This document shows positions 38,901 to 50,900 of a DNA stretch of 64,000 nucleotides, one piece after another. Where the stretch lies: the NCBI RefSeq assembly GCF_037975245.1, contig NC_092569.1:10527001-10591000 (forward strand), in the 5' to 3' direction. The position numbers were made by a program, and so were the translations under genes. Source of the stretch: Apostichopus japonicus. Lineage: Eukaryota; Echinodermata; Holothuroidea; Aspidochirotida; Stichopodidae. Position 1 is the stretch's first letter, and each line of letters starts with the position of its first letter. The notes below the pieces were generated by a model that was not told the origin of the DNA, did not search any database, and saw only the letters and a list, made by a program, of their open reading frames with translations.

Positions 38901-41900
38901 TGAGAACGAATTGTCCGTTAGGGTTGGAAATTGCTTCAATGTAATCCAATTGTCAACCCGCATCTGGATGACTTTTGACCTCAATTTGACCTCTGGTGAC
39001 CTTTACTTGTTTTGGGGATTTTTACAGTTTCGATGCTATTTTCAGATGTCAAAGGTACCTTCTGATCATTAATGTCAATAGGTTGACCCCCGTGGGACCT
39101 TCGTGTGCAAAGTTATTAATGTTAAAAATTAATTAATGTTAAAAAACTAGTATTTTGGGGGGAAATATGGGCAAAGAAAAAATGTTTACAGTTTTGATGC
39201 TCTATTTAGGTCTCACCGATCAAAAAGGTCAATTGGTTGACCTCCGGGTGACCTTTGTGTGTGCAGTTATGTATACAAGTTCAAAGTTAATTTTTAGACA
39301 TTTAATGCAATTAAATCCCAATGCCACGGTTGATATTTTGGGACAAGTCGTGAATGGGGTGGTGGAACATTTTCAAATTTCAAGGTCATGTCATCTGTGG
39401 TCACCAATGTTATATCTGTTGACCTGCTTGTAGGTGACCTTATATCTCTTACATTTTTGACGCCATGTTCAGATCTCAAAAGTGCATTTTGGTCATAATC
39501 CGATCACAATTTGTGATCACAAAAGTGTTGGCTATAGTGTTGGTTACCTTATGGGTACATGTAGGACCACAATTACTTGACTATTTGAACCCAATCTTGC
39601 TTGATAATACTATGTGTATTGTCATATACCCCTATGCAAGGAACCACAGTGCCCTTGGGCTCTTGTTTAAGGAATATGATGACAAGCTGATTTTGACATC
39701 GTGAGACGACCAACTAACACAATGTACAATGATGGCTGTGACTTTTGGTTTATATATAGGTTTATATGTCAGTAGTCTACACTATGTACAAGGCTTGTCA
39801 AGTAGTTTGCTATGAACAGATATAACAAGACTTGTCTTTAAATCAATTATGCCTCTGTGCTTTGTTTCATTGTATTTAATTTGGTCTCATTTATCAAGTT
39901 GCCATTGGAACTGCCCATTTTGCATAATTTTGATTACACTTTAACACTTTCAGTTATTTTCTTGCATGTGCAATACTTTAAGTGATAGGCAGGGATGTGC
40001 CCACGCTGGGCTGCACTGGGCGGCCCCGCCCAGCACTAAAAACTACCGCCCAGCACTGTCTTAAAAATCAAGAATCCCGCCCAGCACTATTTTTATCTAA
40101 AATCCCGACATTCCTAACAATATATTTCACTAAAAAAGAATTGAAAAATGTAAATTTTTAGCAAAACTAGTGTATGTGCTTAAAAAGCTACACAAGTGCC
40201 AGCAAAAATCGAAAAATTTCTCAAAGAGGAGGGGGACACCTCCTCCCCCTCCCCCTTAGACCCCTCTCCCAGGATGGCGATCAGTATACCCCGCACTCAG
40301 GAAATCCTGGGCACATCCCTGGATAGGGATAAAAATTATCCAGAGGGAAGTGTTCGTACAGGAAGGAGGGGGGGGTATATCAAATATCCAGCATTGTATC
40401 GACCACAAATTTTTTTTCCTCTGGAACGAAATGTTTTGGCCAGACTTCTTCTTGAGATACAAACCCACAGTACACACCCACAACTAAGCTTATGCAAAAC
40501 ATAACAAAACACATTTTTTAATGAACGTTTTTCTTTTAAAGAAAAAACACAACTGCTTCTCCAAAGAACCAAAATTTCTTCCAATCCTACAGATGATTGA
40601 ATTTAGTTGAAAACAAATCATAACAATCAACTGCGAAGTACAGAGTTAAAATCGTTTCCATCACAGAGATTTTCATGCTAAAAATAGTCTATGATGCTTT
40701 TTATGGAAATTATCCATAATCTGATTGGCTTACAGTCCCTAACCCATTGTCTGGAATCATCTGTGGTGTTCAAAGGACAAAATGTATGTTGTTTAACAAC
40801 CACTACTTGTAAGATTACTTTCCCCTGTGTAGAGATATAAAAGTTTGTGCTATAGGCTGTCATATATGTGTGCACTCAAATATCTTAATAATAAATATAT
40901 ATAATAATATAAATATCTGAATATTTAGATTTTATTACAGAAAGCGTTAAGGGAGAGTATCTCTCTATGTTATGTCACACACTGCATGTGGGTTGTGTTT
41001 ATAGTACTTGAGTCATGGAGTAGTAAGTGGCATCCAAGCAATAGCTAGTCACAATGATAATACAATATATATATCATTTGTGTGTGCGAGATTGGTTTGA
41101 AAATTTTGTAGATATTGTTATTCTATCTCACAAACAGTGTATCCGGAAGTAGGACGGTATTTACAGACTGTCAACTTGTGTCAGATGTTAGATTCTTTAA
41201 AGTCACCTTATGGCAATATCAAAATGTCAAGGAATCTTTGCATTTTGCTCTGCTGTTCCTATGTATTTCCATTTACAATCAAGGTGGCTTAAGCCATGCC
41301 CTTCAGCCCCTCCTCCCCCCCGGCACCCTCTGCCCTGCCTATATGTGCGTTGAAATCATCGTTCATATCATCATTGAAGTCATCATTGTGATTATCGTTG
41401 AAATCATTGTGGTGGTTTGTTGATAATATGAAGGATGAACCAGCTAGTTTTTAAATTGTTGACTAATATCTTTCTTTTTATTCTATAATTGAACACGGGC
41501 AGCAGCATTCCTATATTCTGTTGGATTACAATACATATTGAAGCTTGTTTACCTCCATGTTGTCATATCCACAGATAATTCCGGTGGAAAGATTGATAAA
41601 AGGTAGATTTCAAGATAACTTTGAGTTTGTCCAGTGGTTTAAGAAATTCTTTGATGCAAACTACACGGGAGGCGAGTACGACCCAGTAGCAGCCAGGCAC
41701 GGTTCAGGCAGTTCACCGGTAGAAGCTAAAGTACCAATGGCCAAAACACAGACAAGAAGGGCCCCAACAAAAGCACCAGGTGCGTGAAGCAGGGAGACGG
41801 CATCATTGGTAGTTAACGGATGACTAGAACCACAACATTAACTTTGATATGTCGTTGACCATCCTAGAACATTGCACTATCAGTCCATGTTTTAGCATAC

Positions 41901-44900
41901 CACTGACCTAGGCTGAACTGATGTGAGGTCATGTGATAAGGCCTTCACTTCAACTCTTTATACAAAACAGTTTGTGTCCCACTAAGGGACTGTAAAGTGA
42001 TGTAAAAAAAATGGCATTGAAAAGAAAAAGTGTATATTTGCCTTGATTTTGCAAAAATCTGGTGTTATCTAATCAGGCCCTTGAATGAAGCAGTAAGGTA
42101 GTTTGGAAACTAATCTTATAGTTTTGTGAGTCCACACAAAATTCTCATCACAAACAATGAAATTATGAGACAAAACTTCATAGGTATGTTATCAGAACAG
42201 AGAGATCATTATGTTAACGTTGTAGAACATGAATCATCTTTACGTATTTGGATTTTAAGGTTAATAACTTGTGAAGCTAGCCAATCGATTCCGGGTACAT
42301 AGATCTGTTTCGTAAACGGAGGAAATCCGTGTTTGTGTGAAATGACCGAATACATTCTTATTCAAGGGAAGAATGCAAGTTACTGTAGAGGACTATGCAG
42401 TTGTGACAGCTCACGTGCGGTGATGTTTCGTAGTTTCCTTTCGTACGTGCAAGCACAGAATGGTGATTAATCATATCCATTACATATATATCTTTATAAA
42501 TACAGCACTCGATGGAAACAGAAAACTCTTGCTCTGCAACGACTGAATGAATGGCAGTGTTTTTAATCTCAGATCTTTCTGTTTAGTTTCAGTGAAAGCA
42601 AAAGCAGCACCCAAGGCAGCACCCAAAGCAGCAGCAGGCTCAGCAGTCAGTGCTCAAGTGAAGACTCAAATATCAGAATTAAGTGGAGAAGTAAGCCATG
42701 TCACATACCAGTCAGCTCTGTTGTTTGGATCTTTTTGGGAGCTTGCTTTTCCCCTTCAAAAATTATCCCGGAATAACGTTTCCGAGTTTCCCTTTATGTG
42801 TGTCTTTTTCTGTTTGTTCGAAAACATTTGTTAGTCTTTTTGAGTTTTTGGAGTCTTTTAGTATAACTATTCCAATTTTCAAGTATAAAAAAAACAATCC
42901 AAACATGAGTGTTTTTTTTCATCTATCTGAAATTGACTAGGTTAGGCACCTATTAGCTTCATGCATTTCAAATGGACTTTAATCCAAACTTGTGGTGTTT
43001 TGCTGTGTGATTGAGACTTGACATCGAAAAACTGGGTCATATATATCAATAATCTTCCACCTTAACTCTGCCACCCCCCCCCTACCCTTTCTCTTGTTTT
43101 AATTGGAAGTTTGACAATTTAAAAAGTATCACTAAATTTTCAGTGGAACTCAACACTATTAGGGTTGAGAACTACATTAGTAATTGCCCAACAAAAAGGG
43201 CAGGAAGTCAGTGCTTACCTTAGGTAAATGTTAACAGGAAATAATGCAGCACAGATTGTGCTGTCTTTGGAAAGGTCTTTCTGTTGTAGTAGAGTTGGGT
43301 TCTGTACATAGTGTTTGGCAGCACTGGAACAGTACGGTGACATCGTTAAGCTCTGGGGACGGATAGCATCACGATATACAGATGTTAAAATAAAATCAGA
43401 TTACTACAACAAGTGGATATATGAACTCTTTATCTTTATGAATAGTTTATGAAAAAAATTGCTTGTTTTAGCCGGTCTGATTTGGGCTTCAGGTTGAATC
43501 TGTTTTGATTCTTAATCGATGTCAATTTTAGAAGTGAACAAGAATCCTTGATACCCCCTAATGTCAGGTCATTTGTAGGGCTGCTGTGGATATGTACTTG
43601 TGTATAAGTAACAGCAATAAAAACTAAGCTTAAACATTTGGTTTTTCTGCCTCAAAATGTTTCACAGAAGGACATTGAGATAAATTGTGTTAAGTAATTA
43701 TTTATATCATGGTATCTTATAATTGTTGATTGCCGATATATATGCTGTTGTAAGTTGCTATGGTCAGTGCCCCTAGCTTTACTGTGATTCATTGTCGTAG
43801 CGTACACGCTTTGCTCCAAAAAGCAGAGGCAAGAGAAATGGTGCATCTCTCGTTCAATATGGTCCCTGTTTTTTACATTTCGTTCAGTTAACGACGGCCA
43901 GGTTAACAATCGAAGGATTAGAAAAGGAGAGAGATTTCTACTTTGGCAAGCTGAGGGACATTGAGGTCATCTGTCAAGAAAATGGCAATGAGTCCCTGGA
44001 GCCCGTCGGAAAAATACTTGAAATTTTATATGCAACGGAGGTGAGGCTATCTTGTGTTTATTAGATGTATCTCTGATTCTGACTCGATGCTGAGGACAGA
44101 AAGTGAAACTTCAGAGTTCGCTGGCCTGTGTGTGTGTGTGTTTGTATATATACGTATGTTACACTTGTACCTTACTAATATTAACTTAACTCAAAACATG
44201 ATGACTTGCTGTTATAAGCAACTCGCAAAGTGAGGTTTTACTCGCAGTGATATTTGGACAAATGTTTATCTTATGTATCATCTTAATCCCCGTTGGCTTT
44301 GGAGTCCCTTTGGCAATCAGAGACTCCTAGATAAAGGATGATGTTTATTGCGCTTTTGGAAAGCAAGGAAAAATTAGGGTCGATGTACTTTTGTAAATTC
44401 AAACATATCGACATAAATGTTATGTATTGTAGATACTGGTTGAAGATCACAAATAACAGTGGATTTTGTCAGAATGCAGAGTGGATAATCATGCTTTTCA
44501 TTCAGGTGTGGCAGAAGAGAAGATTGATAGTGCTCTGGGACATCTGCTCTGTAGCAGACAGTCAGTCCTTGTATATTGTAATCTTACTAGCTATTTTAAT
44601 CTTAGCAGTTCATGACTTTCTATCAAATTTGGATGTAGGGCAATCCTGCCAGATAGAGATATGTGCAAGCTTTTATTTCCCTTGACTGTTCTATTTCCAA
44701 TGAGGAAAACAAACCTGCTCGTATATTTATTCCTTGAGTGTTGTGGGCAATGTTTTCATGCAGTTGTCGCTCGATGTAGAAAAGAAATTGTTTTCGGTGT
44801 CTTGATAGGCGTCGCAACCTGCACCCCGACACGTTGCCACCACCCCCCCCCCCCCTCCCCATTACACCCTTGCCTTTGGATGACTCTCCTCAAAATTCAT

Positions 44901-47900
44901 TTCAGCTACATTATGAACGTCTCATACTCACTGTTGGATGAAAGGACCTTGCTTGATACATCGTTCATAATGTCTGAAAAAGAGTCTCTTACATATGTTA
45001 TGGCTAAATGACATATTGGGGGTATGCCTGTTCAGGATGATAAAAGGGGGGAAAGGCCCCCAAAATATGCTCAAAGATCATCAAGAGTTGTATAAGAAGG
45101 AGAGGTGGTTGTTGGTGGTGGACTCAGTTACGTATATGGAGCTTGTTATGCTCTGTGGCAATGTTTGCTTTCCCAATCAATAATTGCTTCTTTTCTGTTG
45201 AGAGGGATGGTGTTAAGTCTTTATATATCTTCTTCTTTTTTTGTGGGGAGAGGGGGGGGGGAAGGGGGATGGGAGAGGTAGGCCTGTCACTAATAAAAAA
45301 AAATAAGAGCAATTTCCATCCTATTTCATACCCTGAAAGACCTTGAAATGTTCAGGTGAATCTAGATATTGTTTCTAATTCTTCACATAAAACACTTTAT
45401 TGAACTGAACTGTTCATGTTAATAAATGCATTACTGTAGTAAACTTTTGAAAGAAAAGTGTGTTAATTGTTGTAGACATGATAAACCATGCTGTTGTAAA
45501 TTGCAAAAGTGGGTTTATAGGAGTCACTTATGCACTTGTCCAAGCTTGAGGAAAACTCAAAAGGTTTCAAAATCGAATTGAATTGCTACTACATCTAAAG
45601 TTGCATTCAGCCATGATTCAGTTTGCAAAGACACTTGTGAAATACACAGAATGTATTGTCTGAAGTATCAAATGGCTGTTTACAATATTTATCTAAAACA
45701 AATGCAGCCATTGTGTTGCATGCTGGGGGATCTACTAAGTACTGTACATGATTGGTACGTATGCAGACATACTATGATAATTGCCTTGTGCATTGCCAGT
45801 CAAAACTGTGTTTTATAGACACCAGGCAAGTTTGCAGCACAATCCAAACACCGTCGGCTCATTTAATCTGACATTTGAAAGTCAATAATATGCCACTGGA
45901 ATATGGCCACAGTAACACACATAGGCGGGCATATTGGTACCCGTGGTGTCACATTTTCATACCTTTTTCTAAAATTATGAAGTAAACTAAATCACTAGTT
46001 TTTGTTCAAACTGGGGGTTTTGCAGGAAAATTGGGTCACCAGACAGTTTTTGGTTGGTCACAGACTATTTTCAGAATGATTTTTTTACCCAAAACAATCA
46101 GTGTAATAGTGTAGAATATGGCAGGTTTTGAAGTGTATTTTGTATTAATTATTGAAGTTTGAAGATCTTAAGTTATTAACATCTGATACAGATTTGTCTT
46201 GTCAAGTTTACTACTGTAGTAGAGAAGAGACATACTGTATAGTAGAGAGTACAGAAGGGACGGAAGAAGTTTGGGTAATGATGACTCTTAAAACCGATGA
46301 GAATAGCAAGGAAAAAATAATGCTGAACTATAAATATTACCGATATGAGATCAACGTACCCAATAGTGCCTTACCTATCCGATGCAGTTTTGTTTTTTTT
46401 CGAAAGAAACGCACTACATATCTATCGATTCAAAGAGGTTTGCATCATATTTGCTTACCATTGTTTATCAAATTATACAAGACATAAACAGCTTTAAGAG
46501 ATTGTCTGGCTGTTGTCTGATAAAACAACAAAGTGGCTATTGTTACGACTAGTCGTAAGAATTTAATTCCCGACTACGCATGCGCAGTTGCTATTTTCAT
46601 GACCAGGAGTACTATTTTTACGACGAGGAGAAACAATAATTTCCGGTTAGGGTTAGGGTAAGGGTTAGGATTGAGGTTTAGGGTTATATTTAGGGTTAGG
46701 GTTACCCCTACTACATGCGCAGTTGCTTTATTTACTTTACTGCGCTTGAATTTGCCTTTGTCGTAAGAATAGTGTATAAATAATTGTTACGACTCGTCGT
46801 AAGAATAGCCACGGCCATAAAACAACACACACACCACACCATACAAACACACACAAAAAAAAAAAAAAAATTTTGGCAAATTACAGTAAACCCTAGTACT
46901 GTCAACATGTAATAACTATCAATTCACAGTGTACATTGTTTCAGGCATCAGTACAACTGCTTTCTTCATATTAACAAGAAAGAAAATTGTTCCATGCATG
47001 TTATGTACAACTTGAAGGAATTTTATTGGGTGTATAATTTCACTGCCAGTAGTACTACAGTCTGTGTTGTTAGTTTGGGAATATTTTATATCAATTACAG
47101 ACACTTGATAGTCCTATGGTATACTAAGGTAATCTCCAAACATGTACAATGCATTCCCCAACCAGCAAAGTGATGTAAGCACACATTTTCAAGTGCAACA
47201 AGCGAGGGACTCTCTACAGAAACTACTGTGTTAAAGCAACTATAAAATATTTATACTAGGTGTTGCTAGGTAATATTAATTCATGGCAGTTTTCAAAGAT
47301 GATACTGGTTTGTTATGGAATGTATTTCCATACATAACGATATACTTTTTCCCCTGTAATTTTTGGCTGAATTTTTATACACTGATGCATTAGGTAAGGC
47401 TTACGTTTTATGGAATGTGTAGTGGTTTTTATTGCTCGTCCAGGGCCGTGGCTATGGTCGCAGCTTGTGCGAGAATTAGTTAATGTTTGGAGAGTCGGTC
47501 GATAGAACATGCATAGTAATACTATCCCACACATCGTCATTGTAAACAGTCCCATGGTCTGACAAAATCAGCTAGATGTACAGTATTGAGACAAGGTCAT
47601 GACCTATAATGTCTATACTGTATGGAATGCTTCAACATTGTGAAGTACCACAATGTTACAGCACAGGTGGAGAATGTTGTCTTCTTTCTGTTAGCAAGAC
47701 CCTGATCAGGGAATGGTCATCCACAGCTTCGTACAGAACTAAGACCTAATTTCAATAATGACAACAATAATGAATGCAATCAATACGGAACGCCAAGGCA
47801 CAGTTAAATTGGACGATGAATAGTCATGGGTTACCTTATGCATGGATTTTGTTCCTTTCGAAGTTTGTAATCCAAACGGAATAGTAATTTGGAATGTCCT

Positions 47901-50900
47901 CTGTTTGTGGTAATATATATAATGATATCTTGCAATATTCTCATACTAGCGTCACTTTACTACACCCATGGTATTCAAATTTTTAGCTTGGTGACCCAAA
48001 TTTTTCACCTCGATCATTTTGTGACCCTACCTTTTGGCGGTAGTCCTGAACTGGGGATGGGAAACTTTAGGGGACGAGGTATCACCCCTCCCTTTTTGAG
48101 AAAGACGGGTGCTAATTTGCAAGACTGTCTTTCACTCTGCAACCTTTGTTTGTAATTAAATGGTCAAGATTTTCAATTTTTATCTGTTAACTACTTAAAG
48201 GAGACATTGCAGGACTTAAGCATTTTACCCTCCCCCTTTCCATCTTTCCTTTTACCTGCTATCACTTTGATTGTCGTTGCGGATATTTGCAGGACGGTTT
48301 CGCCATCCCGGAAGAAGAAGACGACGATGAGGATGAGGATGGAGAGGATGGGGATTTGGTAGAGAGTGATCGGGACCTGGGCAGTCTCGAGGAGACTCTC
48401 TCCGATCAATATTAATGTTCATAGTCTTGGTGTCAGCCGCTTCGTTTATCGCAAACATCCTGTAATTCTGGTTTTCACAGCTTTTTTTTTTTTTTTTTTT
48501 TTTTCCTGTTTCTTTTGTTTCTTGATGTAATTTGCGACCACTGTATCCTCCTCACCAGTATTTTGCGTACACATGTCACATTTATAAATAGAAGTGGTTG
48601 TATCGGTTTTATACTTCTCTCACCTCTCATTGTCCTCTGTCCCCCCCCCCTTTCACGACCCCTTTCTTTTCTCTATCTTTTTTTTCTCTTTTCCTTTTTT
48701 TCCGCCCCCCTTTTTCTCATGATTATGGAATGCTCATTTTCTTTTGAACAGTCAAGTATTATCGGGATCCAACGTTAAAATCTTTTTTGTTTTTAATGCT
48801 CAGTCCGAACAGCAAGCTGCTTCAAACCCGGCAAAGGTTTGTTTGCTTAGCTACCATTCTGAGTGTGCATATTGTGGAAAAAAAATTATGTCAACAGTAT
48901 TTTGATGTCCATTCTTATTCTATTTTTTTTTTTTAAATTAAAGATTTTTTTTTTTTTGGCAAAGCTGATTGGACAAATTAGTGAAGAAAAATATAAAAAA
49001 AAACCCAAAATGAATAACACTGCAGAAAAGACAGAGAAAAAAGAGCAAAATATGATGCAAAGAAAATTTTAGTGATATTACTCAAAGGACATAGGGTGGG
49101 GGTGAGTTACAGTTTACTACCCTATGAGTTCTGTTCATGTGACAACCTTGTAGCATGACATGTGTCATTAAGACATCTATTCTATATATATATATATCTT
49201 CAGCTTGATATCAGAAGCATTTTGTGTTGAAAAAACAACAACAACAAACAATGAAGAGAGGAAAGCCACAGCCTTCCCCTCTCCCCCCCCCCCCCCAAAA
49301 AAAAAATTACAAAAAGAACAAACACAAATATTAAATGTCTTTATGTTTTGGTGATGTAATTTTAATTAAAATTTTAATTTAATGTAAGTTTAATTCTACA
49401 TTCCCTCATCATGTTTTCTCTAAAGCTAACATCTTAGTTGTATAAATTCTGGCAATTTTTATTAAACTTGCAGCATCAACAGCATCAACTTAAAAAGTTG
49501 CTTTAAAATAAATTCAATAACTTTGGTTTGAGCTGGCAAAGTTGCAGGATTTTTCGCTGTTAAATCTTCCCATCGTGATGGATCAGCTGATCAGTACGAT
49601 TTGATTACCTCAAAATCCCTTTAAAAAATCATTGGTAAATGTTCTTTAAAGCTGTTTATAATAATTATAAGTACAGCAGATTTATGATCCAGAGTATCGG
49701 TGATGGATTGGTTCATTGCACATGGCAAATACGGGACCGTTTATTTTCCGATCATAACACAAAATGCTTCTTGGGTTTTTCTTTAATTAGTTGTTTCATG
49801 TATATGTAAAGTCATGATTATATACATGTGTTGGTTGTTAATAATGGATGGCCATGCAGCACGGCCACAGTATAACGGTCTGTTCTCCAACTTGTAAAAG
49901 CACCCTTTCTTTGTTCATATACCATAACTGTACATGTGTTTGATGGAAGCATGGCTTATCTTCATCTGCTTTGAATTATATGGTATACTTCCAAAATCTA
50001 CTCTTGCTGATGGTGGGGGTCAGACATTTGTTTGTTGTACCCTCCCCCTATTCTTTTGCCTGTGATGAAAAGTTGATAGGGGAGGGGAGGGGGAAGGCAG
50101 GGGAGGGGAAGGCAGGGGAGGGAGAACGCAGGAGAGGGAGAAGGCAGGGGAGGGAGAAGGCAGGGGAGGGAGAAGGCAAGGGAGGGAGAAGGGAGGGCGG
50201 GAGAAGGGAGGGGAAGGAGTCAGCCATGCTATTTGGGAGGGGGGCTGGATGGGGGTTGAGGTTTTGAAGAGATGGAACTTGATACAGATTATTTATTATA
50301 ACACCAGTCATCTAGGCAAAGATCAAAACCTGTTTTTTCTCAGTGTTTTAAGAATTTGAGCTGTAAAAATTCTGACTGGAATGCCATCTGAGAACGGAAG
50401 TTGGAAGGTCATGTTTTGTTTAAGTGTTAAACAATTCTAGTCTGTGTCTCCAAATACCTTGATATTTCTGGAATAAGCCCAGTTCTGTATTTACCTTATT
50501 TTTTTCTTTCTGTGAGTGATTTAATCAAAGGTTAGAAGTCGGGGAAAAAAGAAAACGTGAAAGAATAATGAGATGAAAGCAAGAGTAGCATGTTTTTTTA
50601 AGGCTTTCAATTTACGGTGATTGTGAGGTGCTTAAATTGGCAACCTTTTCCTGAGTTGTAGTGGAAATTTATGTTTGTGTTGAAGCTTCCTCCCTCCATC
50701 ATGCATGAGAGAAATGCACCCTGGGTAATAGGTTGCTCGGGGTCATAGATGTTGACTGAATGGAAAATCGCCACTCGCGCAAGCAGCATTGTCTTCACAA
50801 GTTAGGTATTTCAGCTGGTGGTGGTGGTGGTTAATAAAAGTAAGTTTGTGGGATATGGGCGGCTTAACAAACTTGAAATCAGAATTGCCAACTTGTGACT

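Noticed and set aside
46152-46487. 111-residue frame on + in a MAPRE intron
   Set aside because: No recognised domain, AT-rich low-complexity end and no matching splice sites to the MAPRE frame.
47960-48110. Possible MITE end near tggtattcaaatttttag
   Set aside because: Only one end resembles a hAT-type terminus; no partner end or duplication was found.
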